Shown: one piece after another, positions 52,283-62,000 of the stretch
Layout: each line of letters opens with the position of its first letter
Position numbering within the stretch: the stretch's first letter is position 1
NCBI RefSeq assembly: GCF_036492835.1
Contig: NZ_AP025314.1
Location: forward strand, 744,001-808,000
Source of the DNA: Fulvitalea axinellae
GTDB taxonomy: Bacteria; Bacteroidota; Bacteroidia; Cytophagales; Cyclobacteriaceae
DNA: 64,000 nucleotides
Reading direction: 5' to 3'
The notes under the pieces: generated by a model
Told to the model about the DNA's origin: nothing
What the model saw: the letters and a program-made list of their open reading frames with translations, nothing else
The model's database searches: none
Position numbers and translations under genes: made by a program

Positions 52283-52900
52283 ATGAAAAAATTATCTTTT
52301 TATTTGTTGATGTGTTTGTGTTCGCTGGTTGCCTCAACGGACCTTTTGGCCCAAAAAAAGTTACGGTTTGGAATGAAGGCGGGTGTCGCTTATTCTTCTT
52401 ATTATGGCGACAATATTATGAAAGTCGCTCCTAAGACGGGCTTTCAGGCCGGATTTCTTTTTGATTATAGACTTTCGGAAAAATGGGCGATACAGCCTGA
52501 ATTTATCTATTCGGTAGAAGGCATTAAGTTTGATAACGGAAGCCGTGCGGAGGTAAGCTTGGGGTATATTAACATGCCGATTATTTTCAAGTATTATGCG
52601 ACTGAGAAGCTGAGTTTGCAGGCTGGCCCCAAGGTCGGTTTTCTTACTTGGGGAAAAATAAAAGAAAAAGGTGGCAGTGGAGACGCAAGTGGATATTTCA
52701 AAGACGGTAAGTTTGACTTACAGTTTGGAGTCGGCTATGATCTCATGAAAAACCTGGCCGTAAATGTCAGGTACACTTTGGGCGTTACGAACGCAATGAA
52801 CTATCCGTTGGAGACAGGATGGCCCGCAAGCGACTTTGGAGGGCTAAGTGGAGAAGTGAGAAGTTCGGTTTTACAGGTCAATTTGGTTTTTAGGTTTTGA
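52283..52900 (+). CDS. Outer-membrane beta-barrel protein, copy 2
   Basis: 205 residues, same architecture as the 51181 gene: signal peptide (to LLAQKK), FGMKAGVAYSSYYGD, WAIQPEFIYSVEGI, YINMPIIFKYYATE, LAVNVRYTLGVTN and C-terminal Phe (LVFRF). Sequence similarity between the two is high in strands and low in loops, as expected for duplicated outer-membrane barrels. Function unknown. A terminator (53032-53053) follows. Confidence 0.88.
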   Translation: MKKLSFYLLMCLCSLVASTDLLAQKKLRFGMKAGVAYSSYYGDNIMKVAPKTGFQAGFLFDYRLSEKWAIQPEFIYSVEGIKFDNGSRAEVSLGYINMPIIFKYYATEKLSLQAGPKVGFLTWGKIKEKGGSGDASGYFKDGKFDLQFGVGYDLMKNLAVNVRYTLGVTNAMNYPLETGWPASDFGGLSGEVRSSVLQVNLVFRF

Positions 52901-53230
52901 AGATAGGGTTGGGGGATAGGGTTTGCTATCCCTTCCTTCTATTTACTGTCATCGCTTAAGTGTCCAAAATTCCAGTTTAGTCGGACATAGTATAATACGA
53001 ATGTTTATAGAATGTCAGAAGGTCAAGATTCGCCCCGTACTGGGGCTTTTTTTGTTTTTTGGGTGTCAATAATCAAAAAATCGACAGACACAGGCAACGT
53101 TTTAGCAACTCTCCCCTCTTCATTATCGAACGCCTCGTTTTTCACGCTTGAAGCTTGGGCGTTCCGAATCATAACACATGAATTTTTGCGTCTCGCTACT
53201 GCTGCGGGACGCACCTATCTTTTTTTGATT
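52901..53230. other. Intergenic region before the T9SS kelch-like gene
   Basis: 330 bases. It includes a terminator at 53032-53053. The T9SS gene's frame is open from 53012, but the first signal-like Met is at 53231, so the extension is not counted as coding. No promoter was confidently identified. Confidence 0.5.
53032..53053 (+). terminator. Terminator of barrel gene copy 2
   Basis: Five-bp stem GCCCC (53032-53036) with GGGGC (53042-53046), then seven T. Confidence 0.8.
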
Positions 53231-55195
53231 ATGAGAACATTTATTATCGGTGTCTTTTCGGCACTTGTCTTTATAACGGCTCAGGCCCAAGATCCCGCTA
53301 CGGAATACGGGGGATACGGAAGGGTATTCTTTAAGGGCAAACACTGGATTTTCGGCGGTAGCCAAAATTTCACGGAGAACAATTACATCTGGAGCAGTCC
53401 CGACGGGAAGACGTGGACAAAAGAGGGGAGTGGCCCTTGGGGAGCCCGGGCCTCGGTGGGCTGTTTGGTATTCCGCGACAGGATTTACCTGATAGGGGGA
53501 GGAAAGTCCGGCGCGTCGTCCAAAGGCCTTAACGATATATGGGTGTCGGACAACGGCACCTCATGGAAAAAGCAAAGAAAAATTCTGCAAAGCTCTTCTT
53601 ACGGGCTTTATTCCCCAAAGGTGATCATATTCAAGGGGAAACTGATGATCCTTAACGGTCAGAAACAACTCCTTTCCTATGCCGAAGAACATTTTAACGG
53701 CACGGTGACCTATACCGAAGACGGAGAGAACTGGAAAGAGAAAAATTGGGAGCACGACAGCTGGCACGACAATGTGGACGGCGGGATTTTCGAATATAAC
53801 GGAAAACTCTGGAGGATGGTGGCCGATCCGTATTTCGGGTACCGTTTATCGGAACACAACAAGAAGTGGGGGCTTTATTTTTCCGAAGACGGGCTTGATT
53901 GGACCAAATACGGAAACGACGTGGACGAGGGCTTTTTCTCTATGTTTGACGGTAAGTTCAGGATCGAAAACGGGGAAGCCGTAAGGTACCGTGATTGGGG
54001 CAACCCAAACAGCCAATACGAGGAGCGTTTCAAGGAAAGCGAGCTCAAGTTCCGGGCTATCGCCGACACTTTAATACATACCAAAGAGCCTGAAACATTC
54101 GAGCGAACGGTGGTAATTCGTTATCCCGGCGCTTTTGACCAAGGGAATGTTTCGGTATCGGTAAAAGGCGAGGAGACTTGCCAAGCTACCGTAAGCGAAG
54201 TCACGTCCGTTAACGGCGAATACGCCATAACCTTGGAGTGCACGCCTACAGGGCGGTTTGGCCGTGCCGATATTACCGTGACCTACAAAGACTCGGGACT
54301 TGAAGAGTCGCAGACTTTTGCGGTAGTGGCGAACGATAATTTGAATATCGCGCCGTTTAGGGCTGTGCATAAGATTTGGAAAAGTTTTCCGCGCTACCTG
54401 TTCGTTACGGCGGCCACAAAGGAGGCGCTGGCCAAGGGGGAATATACCTTGACAGCGAAAGTCTATAACAGGAAGATGGAATTGCTGGGGGAACAGAGCG
54501 GTAATGTCAAAGACGACAACACCCATATGTTTACCCTTGCCATCAGTACTTTTGGCGAGGATAGTTATAAGATTATCCACATGAATTTGTCGCAGGGCGA
54601 CGAAAACTACTCTTACTACCAGTACACGCTTACCGATGACGAAAATGTGCCGCCGTTTTTCGAAACCCAACCCAAGGCCACGGCTATTAAGGGAAATGAG
54701 GAATTCCGTTACGCCGTCGTGGCTTTTGACGCCAACGGAAAATTTCCCGACCTTGAAGTCAAACAGAAGCCGGATTGGCTGGAATTCGAAAATGACGATG
54801 ACGGTACCGGAACGCTGAAAGGATCCACGCCGACTACGGGCGAGTATGGGGTGGTGCTGGTCGCAACTGACGGAGAAAATGAGACCGAACAGCGTTTTGT
54901 GATCAAAGTGGATGGACAAGCGCCCGTTACCGAAAATGTGCTGGATATTGAGATGGACAACAAGCTTAAGGTGTATCCGAACCCGAGCTATGGGCAGATC
55001 AACTTTAAAGCGGAAAAAGGCAAGCCGATAAAAGCCATAAAGCTTTATTCCAATGACGGCCGTTTGGTGGCGGACAGGGAACTGGTAGCCGGTGAGGGCA
55101 TCGTGAACTTGTCGGGTCTGTCTCCGGGTGTTTACACTGTCTGGGTTTTTACCGAGCGTGATACCGTGAAACGAAAAATAGTGGTCCGTCGCTAA
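53231..55195 (+). CDS. Secreted kelch-like protein with T9SS sorting domain
   Basis: 654 residues starting with a signal peptide (MRTFIIGVFSALVFITAQAQ). The N-terminal half (25-300) is a beta-propeller of kelch-like strands (WIFGGSQNF, RIYLIGGGKSG). Residues ~300-560 are beta-sandwich domains, including a cadherin/putative-Ig-like domain (PPFFETQPKATAI). The C-terminus (from KLKVYPNPSYGQINF, ~575 onward, to IVVRR) is a type A sorting domain for T9SS secretion. It is likely a surface or released carbohydrate-binding or adhesive protein; no catalytic residues were identified. The gene stands alone. Confidence 0.83.
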   Translation: MRTFIIGVFSALVFITAQAQDPATEYGGYGRVFFKGKHWIFGGSQNFTENNYIWSSPDGKTWTKEGSGPWGARASVGCLVFRDRIYLIGGGKSGASSKGLNDIWVSDNGTSWKKQRKILQSSSYGLYSPKVIIFKGKLMILNGQKQLLSYAEEHFNGTVTYTEDGENWKEKNWEHDSWHDNVDGGIFEYNGKLWRMVADPYFGYRLSEHNKKWGLYFSEDGLDWTKYGNDVDEGFFSMFDGKFRIENGEAVRYRDWGNPNSQYEERFKESELKFRAIADTLIHTKEPETFERTVVIRYPGAFDQGNVSVSVKGEETCQATVSEVTSVNGEYAITLECTPTGRFGRADITVTYKDSGLEESQTFAVVANDNLNIAPFRAVHKIWKSFPRYLFVTAATKEALAKGEYTLTAKVYNRKMELLGEQSGNVKDDNTHMFTLAISTFGEDSYKIIHMNLSQGDENYSYYQYTLTDDENVPPFFETQPKATAIKGNEEFRYAVVAFDANGKFPDLEVKQKPDWLEFENDDDGTGTLKGSTPTTGEYGVVLVATDGENETEQRFVIKVDGQAPVTENVLDIEMDNKLKVYPNPSYGQINFKAEKGKPIKAIKLYSNDGRLVADRELVAGEGIVNLSGLSPGVYTVWVFTERDTVKRKIVVRR

Positions 55196-55227
55196 AAAAG
55201 GAATTTTATCCAAACCCGTGTATATGA

Positions 55228-55286
55228 AGGCGCCGAGTTGATGGTTTTTCCATTGGAAATTCCGTGATCACGGCGCTTTTCTTTTA
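55228..55286 (+). terminator. Probable terminator of the T9SS kelch-like gene
   Basis: GCGCCG (55230-55235) and CGGCGC (55271-55276) pair around a 35-base loop; a T-rich tail (TTTTCTTTT) follows. Confidence 0.65.
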
Positions 55287-55427
55287 ATTAAGGTTTTAGT
55301 TCGAGTATTTTCTCGGTTTTAGTCGAGAGCCCTTGATAGCTTTATGGGCAATGGTAGTGGAGGAACTTAATGAAGCGGTGTTTTCGAGCCAAAAATACTG
55401 AGTGTCGTTTTCAGCGGATAGATATTG

Positions 55428-55462
55428 AAAAGCGCTTAAGCCTTTATGCTTAGGCGCTTTTT
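55428..55462. terminator. Bidirectional terminator upstream of the zinc-ribbon gene 3' end
   Basis: AAAAGCGCTTAAGC (55428-55441) pairs with GCTTAGGCGCTTTT (55448-55461), one G-T pair, with T and A runs on both sides. Confidence 0.85.
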
Positions 55463-55479
55463 GTATATGGTACGGGCCA

Positions 55480-55881
55480 TTATCGTCTCATCCCAATCCC
55501 GGAAGGGCGCCCCCTGACTTTGTGCCTGTTAAATTCCAAATTCTGTTTCGAGTCATTGGACTTTGCTCTAATCATCAGGATGAAAGGTATAAGGATAGAA
55601 GCGAAAAAGGTGAGATACAAAGAGCCTATAAAAAAGAAGGAGATTACGGCGACCGCCACAAAACTGATCGAATACAGAATGACCCTGTTTTTAAGAATTT
55701 CAACCAAGGTGTAATCGGTTGCGACAATGTTATCGACATGATATTCATGTTCGGTATTGCAAGAGGAACAGCTTAGTGTGAAATTCTCGTCCACGTTCTT
55801 GGCGTACTCTAGCCGATCATCAATTTTATGAGGAAATTTGATTTCACTACGACATTTTTGACATTTTACGATTAGCTTCAT
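55480..55881 (-). CDS. Zinc-ribbon membrane protein
   Basis: 133 residues from the Met at 55879-55881 (MKLIVKCQKCRSEIKF). Two CxxC pairs, CQKC (7-10) and CSSC (~38-41), form a zinc ribbon in the first 50 residues. Two hydrophobic helices follow (ILYSISFVAVAVISFFFIG and LYLTFFASILIPFILMI), then a basic tail. Similar small zinc-ribbon/transmembrane proteins occur widely with unknown function. The gene is isolated on the minus strand. An alternative Met 11 codons upstream would put hydrophobic residues before the ribbon and is less likely. Confidence 0.68.
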   Translation of the reverse strand: MKLIVKCQKCRSEIKFPHKIDDRLEYAKNVDENFTLSCSSCNTEHEYHVDNIVATDYTLVEILKNRVILYSISFVAVAVISFFFIGSLYLTFFASILIPFILMIRAKSNDSKQNLEFNRHKVRGRPSGIGMRR

Positions 55882-56097
55882 TTTTATTAGTTTAAATAAT
55901 ATGAATTTATCCATTCAGGGTGAAGTGGATATAACCAGATGGGTGTGTATATGCTAATTTAGTAAAAACACCTACATTTAATCATGTATTCAAGGTTATG
56001 TTCGGAGTGCATTGTGTTTTGATGTGTGAGTGAATAGTGGGGGGTAGATAAAAAATAAATTTTCCGATAATTTTTTCACTAATAAACTTTTGTGGAG

Positions 56098-56352
56098 ATG
56101 GATCCTATAGTGGAAGGCGTTAGTAACGTCGTTGTTTTTCAAATTGTCTATTTTGTTATGCTTGTAACGGGAGTCGTTCTGGTCTTGATCAGTCGTCGGC
56201 TCTCTATTGCGGAAAAAGTGATTTGGGTATTGCTGTTTGTGTTCCTTAACTTTTTCGCTTTGATCCTTCTTTCTTTTAGACAAAACGGATCCGAAGTTCA
56301 CAGGAGCCAACGCAGAAGGCTCGATCTTGATAGGAGGAGGGGAGAGCGTTGA
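56098..56352 (+). CDS. Small two-helix membrane protein
   Basis: 84 residues (ATG at 56098; a GTG two codons upstream is an alternative). Two hydrophobic helices (VVVFQIVYFVMLVTGVVLVL and KVIWVLLFVFLNFFALILLS) are separated by a short positively charged loop (ISRRLSIAEK), and an arginine-rich tail (HRSQRRRLDLDRRRGER) would lie in the cytosol. No family recognised; a phospholipase-D N-terminal type domain is only a faint resemblance. A short isolated gene between unrelated neighbours. Confidence 0.5.
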   Translation: MDPIVEGVSNVVVFQIVYFVMLVTGVVLVLISRRLSIAEKVIWVLLFVFLNFFALILLSFRQNGSEVHRSQRRRLDLDRRRGER

Positions 56353-56549
56353 GCTTTCTCACATTTTTTCGAAGAAAGACATCCGGGGCTTAATATCCAT
56401 TGTCTATCGGTTCTTTGTATTTTTAAATAATTGATAACGAGTCGGTAAATGTGGTCGTGACACTAATGACGTAGAAATGTCGCGCTAACGGCGCAAGGAT
56501 CTGTAGTGATGGAAAGTACCTTGCTGTCGTAAATTTTAAACCGGAAAAC

Positions 56550-57122
56550 ATGAAAGAGACCGAACTGTCACGCAAGATCAAAAATTTGCGCTTACGCAAA
56601 GGTTATTCGCAGGAAGAGTTGGCCGAACATGCGGGCCTAAGCCTGCGGACTGTCCAAAGAATAGAGAACGGCGAAACGGAACCACGTGGCGATACGCTAA
56701 AGCGCTTGGCCCAAGCTTTGGGTATCGGCCCTGACGAGTTGTTGGATTGGGCCGTGGAGGAAGACCCTTCCGCCCTGCTTGCGCTGAACCTTTCGGCGTT
56801 GTGCTATTTGCTGTTTCCTCTGTTGGGCGTGATCGTTCCCTTGGTGATATGGGTTTTCCAAAAAGACAAAATCCGAGGTATAAACGAGGTGGCCAAAGAC
56901 TTGCTCAATTTTCAGATTACTTGGGTGTTGGCGTTATTTGGCGGGTATATCCTGCTGTTTGTTATCGTGTTCTCCAACCTGACGATTGTCGGCCCTTTTT
57001 CCTTTTTTCTGTTTTGGGGCGGTATGTACTTTTTCAATGGGCCGTCTGTGGTCAGGAATGTTTTGAGAATCAAAAAAGGGGAGCCGGTCCGGTATGAGTT
57101 GAAGTATGAGTTTATAGGTTGA
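56550..57122 (+). CDS. Membrane-anchored XRE-family regulator (HTH + DUF4870-like)
   Basis: 190 residues. The N-terminal helix-turn-helix of XRE type (SRKIKNLRLRKGYSQEELAE, GLSLRTVQRIENGE, residues 6-65) is followed by four hydrophobic helices of DUF4870 type (for example LNLSALCYLLFPLLGVIVPL and FQITWVLALFGGYILLFVIV). This fusion places a DNA-binding domain on the membrane, suggesting response to envelope or membrane state. There is no partner gene. It is convergent with the SusD gene, with a terminator between them. Confidence 0.85.
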   Translation: MKETELSRKIKNLRLRKGYSQEELAEHAGLSLRTVQRIENGETEPRGDTLKRLAQALGIGPDELLDWAVEEDPSALLALNLSALCYLLFPLLGVIVPLVIWVFQKDKIRGINEVAKDLLNFQITWVLALFGGYILLFVIVFSNLTIVGPFSFFLFWGGMYFFNGPSVVRNVLRIKKGEPVRYELKYEFIG

Positions 57123-57195
57123 GGTAGGAGGGTAATGGCTTTTGCGTTTGTTCCTTCTTTCGAAAATAGTTGATAACCTTAAAGAGTTTCTTACC

Positions 57196-57232
57196 TAAAA
57201 AGAGGAACCCCAGGTTTTAGTCTAGGGTTCCT
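57196..57232 (-). terminator. Terminator of the susC-susD unit
   Basis: Eight-bp stem AGGAACCC (57203-57210) with GGGTTCCT (57225-57232). On the minus strand it is followed by CTCTTTTTAG, 18 bases after the SusD stop. Confidence 0.8.
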
Positions 57233-57249
57233 TGTTGTATTGCGAGCGT

Positions 57250-58896
57250 TTACCACCCCGGATTCTGCGTAAGTTCTGGATTCAGTTGTATTTGCTGAGT
57301 CGGAACGGGGAACAGGTAGTTTTTGTCCGAGAATTTCCTTTCAGATGCCTGTTGGAAAATCACGAAGCCGTTGGCGTCGATGCCGTCGGCGGCCAAATCG
57401 GCGAAGGGAATGATGCCTTTCCATTCGGAGTTCTCGTACTGGATGCCAGCTATCGGTTTAGACAGCTCGTCCACGGCTGTTTTCCACCGTTTGAGGTCTT
57501 CCAGACGTTCGCCTTCGAAGGCCAGTTCCACGGTACGTTCGCGACGGATTTCGGTGAGCATGTCAAGTCCGTTGGTTTGAACGAATCCGTTTGTGAGGTG
57601 GGGCATTCCCACACGGTCACGCAGTACGTTAATGCTCTTGTCCAGATCGGCGTCGGAGATGGTGCCAGCCAATTCGTAAGTGGCTTCGGCGTAAATCAGC
57701 AACACTTCGGCGTAGCGGATAATATGGTGGTCGTTGAATTCCTTATAGTCCATACGCGGTTGTCCTTCGCCTTGCATTTTCCAGACCCTGTAGCCTGTTT
57801 TCCCCCAATAGAATAACTGAGGTTCGGCTTGGTATACGTAAGAGCCTTGGTGGGTCCAAGTCTCGTCGCCCACTTTTACTATCGACTGCGAACAGCGCGG
57901 GTCCCGGTCTTCAAATTCCGAGGTGAAAGTTCCGTAACCTTTGAACATCGGCGATTTGTCAATAGGCAGGCCGTCGGCGCAAAGGAACATATCCACCATC
58001 TTGCGCGTAGCCGAGAAGTTCGCTTGGTTGCTGTTGGAATAGCCGTGTGTGGAAACCTCTTCCCAGTAACGGCGATGGAATATCGACTCGGTCTTTTTGC
58101 CCAGACTGTTGTCGTCGCCTTCGGCAAGAAACAGTCGGCGGAAGCTTTCGTCGCCGGAGCTGTTGTAGAGGGCGTATTCTCCGCTGTTGATTACCGTAGC
58201 CGCGGCAGATTTGGCAACATTTAGGCGTTCGTCTGTTTTGGCGCCCCCGTGGTATTTCGACCATGTGCCTTCGAAGAGGGCGACTTTGGCCATCAGTGCG
58301 TTTGCGGCGCCTTTGGTTACCCTGCCTAATTCGGATGCCTTAAGGTCGCTGCGTTCGGGCAGGTTGGCTACTGCGTATTCCAAATCCTGTAAGGCGAAGT
58401 CGATAACGTCGGTACGAGTGGTGCGGGGCAGGTAAAGCTCCTCGGAACCGGTGGAGAGGACTTTGGTCACTAAAGGAACATCGCCGAAGAGGCGGACGAG
58501 GTTATAGTACCAATAAGCCCTGAAGAATTTGGCCTCGGCCACGTAGCGTTTCACGTCGAGGTCTGCTTTTTCTTCGGCTTTTTCCACCAAGTAGGTCGCT
58601 TTCCTGATTCTGGCGTAGGCGTTGCCCCAGTTTCCGTCATTTTCTGGCGCCAGGTTAGTGCCGCTACTTACGTTGTTGTTACTGTTGCCAAAAGCCGTAT
58701 CGGCGTCTCTACCCGCAGGCAAACCGGGGAGGTCCAGATAAAAGTTATTGGCGTAAAGCTCAAAATCTCTGGCCGTGTTCCAGAAAGATGGATCCGAAAC
58801 TTGTGTCTCGGGTTTAAAATCGAGGTCGGCCTCGCAGGCCACCAGCATGCCGGCGCAGAAAATGCCGGCTATTATCTTTATAAATGATTTTTTCAT
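57250..58896 (-). CDS. SusD/RagB-family glycan-binding lipoprotein
   Basis: 548-residue surface lipoprotein: signal MKKSFIKIIAGIFCAGMLVAC with lipobox LVAC, then the TPR-like helical SusD fold (YVAEAKFFRAYWYYNLVRLFGDVPLVT is its conserved helix 3/4 region, shown in part). It acts as the lid of the SusC channel and binds the incoming glycan. The C-terminal RagB segment ending FPVPTQQIQLNPELTQNPGW is complete. It is the second gene of the susC-susD pair on the minus strand, 152 bases after SusC. Confidence 0.95.
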   Translation of the reverse strand: MKKSFIKIIAGIFCAGMLVACEADLDFKPETQVSDPSFWNTARDFELYANNFYLDLPGLPAGRDADTAFGNSNNNVSSGTNLAPENDGNWGNAYARIRKATYLVEKAEEKADLDVKRYVAEAKFFRAYWYYNLVRLFGDVPLVTKVLSTGSEELYLPRTTRTDVIDFALQDLEYAVANLPERSDLKASELGRVTKGAANALMAKVALFEGTWSKYHGGAKTDERLNVAKSAAATVINSGEYALYNSSGDESFRRLFLAEGDDNSLGKKTESIFHRRYWEEVSTHGYSNSNQANFSATRKMVDMFLCADGLPIDKSPMFKGYGTFTSEFEDRDPRCSQSIVKVGDETWTHQGSYVYQAEPQLFYWGKTGYRVWKMQGEGQPRMDYKEFNDHHIIRYAEVLLIYAEATYELAGTISDADLDKSINVLRDRVGMPHLTNGFVQTNGLDMLTEIRRERTVELAFEGERLEDLKRWKTAVDELSKPIAGIQYENSEWKGIIPFADLAADGIDANGFVIFQQASERKFSDKNYLFPVPTQQIQLNPELTQNPGW

Positions 58897-58911
58897 CTGT
58901 ATGTCCTTTTT

Positions 58912-59042
58912 AAGTAAAGGGTAAAGAGTCCAGAGTAAAGAGTATTAATCGTTAGGTTACTCTTTGTGGCGCTCTCTTTCTGTATTGTTCTGTAGTCATG
59001 TACTCTTTACCCTTTACCCTTTACCCTTTACTTTATACTCTT
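58912..59042. repeat. Inverted pair of heptanucleotide GTAMARR arrays (copies f and g)
   Basis: Left arm (58912-58945) reads GTAAAGG, GTAAAGA, GTCCAGA, GTAAAGA on the plus strand. Right arm (59001-59042), read on the minus strand, reads GTATAAA, three times GTAAAGG, then GTAAAGA. The two arms can pair around a ~55-base loop. They fill the susC-susD spacer. Confidence 0.85.
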
Positions 59043-59048
59043 ATCAAA

Positions 59049-62000
59049 TCAGAACCTGACTTCCAGTCCCAGCGTGTAGGTTTTGGCGAATGGGTATGAG
59101 AGGGCCGAGCCCGGAGGTTGTTCCGGATCGTAGCCGCCTTTCATATTGTGGAAAGTAAGCAGGTCGGTGCCGTTGGCGAACACTCTCAGGCGATTGATTC
59201 TCAGTCTTTCTGTCAGGTGTTTTGGGAAAGTGTAACCGACGGTTACGTTCTTGAGCCTGAGGTAAGCGCCGTCTAGGGCGCGGAGACGGGACGCTCTCCA
59301 GTTCCATCCCACGATGCCTTTGTTTGTCGATAACCTCGGATATTCCCCCTCACGGGCTTCTTTTACTACGTTTCCGTTGCCGTCCATTTCTGCCGGTTGG
59401 TAGGTGGTGTTGTGGTACATGGCGTTTGGCTTATACCATTTGGCTCCGCCTTGGTATGGCGCGCCGAACTGCCCGCCCAAATAGGTGGTCTTTTTGCCTA
59501 CTCCTTGGAAGAATAAGGCGATGTCAAAATTGCGGAAAGAGCCGCCCATATTTACGCTGTAGTTGTAGCGTGGCGAGGTGTTGCCCAAGTAAATCAGGTC
59601 TCCGTCCTCGTCTTCGTCGCCGTAGGGGTCAATACGCCCGTTGCCGTCCACGTCGCGGTAGCGCGAGTCGCCCAGTTGGATGTTTTGCTGTACGCCACTC
59701 ATAGCTTTGAATTCGGCAAGCTCTTCTTCGGTCTTGATCGGGCCCATGTAGTCGTATCCGAAATAACTGTTTATAGGATATCCTTCGCGAGTGCCTACCA
59801 GCCCGGCGTTGTAGGTGTCTTTGCCTCCCAAATGGGTCAGTTCGTTTTGGCTGTCGGAAAGTGCGCCAGTGACAAAGTATTGGAATCCGCCGATCTTGTC
59901 ACGCCATGAGAGTGAAAGTTCCCACCCTTTTACTTCCAATGTTCCTTCATTTACTTTTGGCGCTGAGGCGCCGAGAGTTTGCGGGAACACTACGTTAATC
60001 AACATGTTTTCGTTCTCCTTACGGTAATAATCGAATGAACCTTTAAGACGGCTGTCAAGCAAGGCGAAGTCTACGCCGAAGTTACGGGTGAGCATTGTTT
60101 CCCAAGTGCCCTCCACCGACGGTAATCCGCCGAGTGTGGCACGTGCGGTTTTCGATCCTGAGCCAAAAGGATACTGCTTGCCGATATCGATGGTCTGGAT
60201 ATAGCTGTAAGCGTTGGCTATGGATTGGTTGCCTGTCTCTCCGTAAGAGGCTCTCAGCTTCAGGAAGTCAAGCACGGGGACGTTTTGCATAAAACCCTCT
60301 TCCGAGACGGCCCAGCCCAATGATACGCCAGGGAAGAATCCGTCCCTTACATCGGGGTGGAATTTGGAGGAGCGGTCCCGGCGGAAGTTGGCTTCGATCA
60401 GGTAGCGTCCGGCGAAGTCGTAGTTGAATCGGCCGAAGTAGGATTCGATTCCCCATTTTGACCCGGATTGGCTGTTGAACTGTTCTTCGCTGTTGCCGAG
60501 AGGGAGAGCGAAGAGGTCGTTACTGATAAGATCCTTTCTCCATGCGTTGACCCTGTTGTTGGAGCTTTCTTCGTAAGAATAACCGGCGGTCAGGCCGAAG
60601 TTGTGGTTTTCGCCCAAGGTACGGGTGTAGTTGAGAAAGCCCGTAAGGTTTTTATACAGCCCTTTGTAGTTTGAGAATTCTACTCTGTTGGGATTGTTGA
60701 CTTTGGCGGTAACGGCTCCGTTCCAATGGTAACGCTCGAAGGTTGGGCGTTCGATTTTGTAGTCGTCGAAAGAGTGGTTGTAACCTATTTGGCCTACGGC
60801 TTTTAGTCCTTTGGCTAATTTTACGGTAGCCTTGAAGTTAGTGCGTAGGCGGGTGAGGTTGTCATAACGGCGGGCGCCTTCGTCCAAGAGCTGGAGAGGG
60901 TTGGTGAATCCGCCCCATGTGTAGTATTGCGAACCGTCGGCTATATGTGTTGGCGCCATCAGGTTAAGTCGCTGGTATTGTTGCAGAGGGCTTTCGTCCG
61001 TTTCGTCTATTTCCCTACGCTCGAAAGCTACGATGGCGTCTACGTCCAGCCAGTCGGTTACGTTATAGCTATAGTTTAGCTTGAGGTTGTAGCGTTCCAT
61101 TACGTTGTTTCCTATGGAAAAGAAACCTTCGTCCTTGATGTGGCCGAGCGATACCCTGTACTTGGATTTGTCTCCGCCACCGCTCAGGCTAAGTGAGTTG
61201 TTGCGGATGTAGCTGTTGTTGAAGAGTTCGTCTTCCCAGTCCGTTTCTCCGTAGAAGTAATATCTCGGGTTGTTCTTGCCCTTGTCCTGAAACCACTCAT
61301 CCACGCCGTCCACGCCGGTGCCGTCCAAGAATTTTTGATAGATATCGTCCGGAAACCACAGCGCTTCGCCGGCGTTTGACTGTGCTTCGCGGTGCATCTC
61401 GATGTACTCCATCATTGTGGGCTGGTCGTACATTCCCTGCGGGGTTTTTACTGTCAGGTTCGATTTGAACTCGATAGTGGGTTTTCCTTTCTCTCCCGTT
61501 TTGGTGGTGATAAGGATAACGCCTCCCGCCGCTCTGGATCCGTAAATGGCAGCCGCCGCGTCTTTAAGCACTGACATGCTCTGGATATCGTCGGGATTCA
61601 GTAAGTCCAGCGAGCCGGGGAGGCCGTCGATAAGGACCAATGGGGAACTTCCGCCGTTTACCGACGAGAAATCACGAAGTTGTAAGCTAAAGCCTTCGCG
61701 TCCGGGTTGTCCGCCATTCCGGGTAATGGTAAGGCCAGGGATGGCGCCTTGCAATGCGCTGTTGACGGTGGTTACTGGACGCGATTCCAAGACTTCGGTA
61801 TCGAGAGACGCCACGGCGCCGGTGAGCGACGATTTTTTCACCTCGCCATAGCCCACTACCACTACTTCCTCAAGCTCGGCCAAGTTCGGAGCCAGCATGA
61901 TGTCGATGCGGGTCTGGTTTCCGACCATAATCTCTTGGGCCTTGAAGCCTACGGCCGAGAATTGTAACACGGCCGATTTGTCAACAACCAATGTGTAACG

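Noticed and set aside
54071..55213. 380-codon minus-strand frame opposite the T9SS kelch-like gene
   Set aside because: Antisense shadow; the plus-strand protein has signal peptide, propeller and sorting domain.
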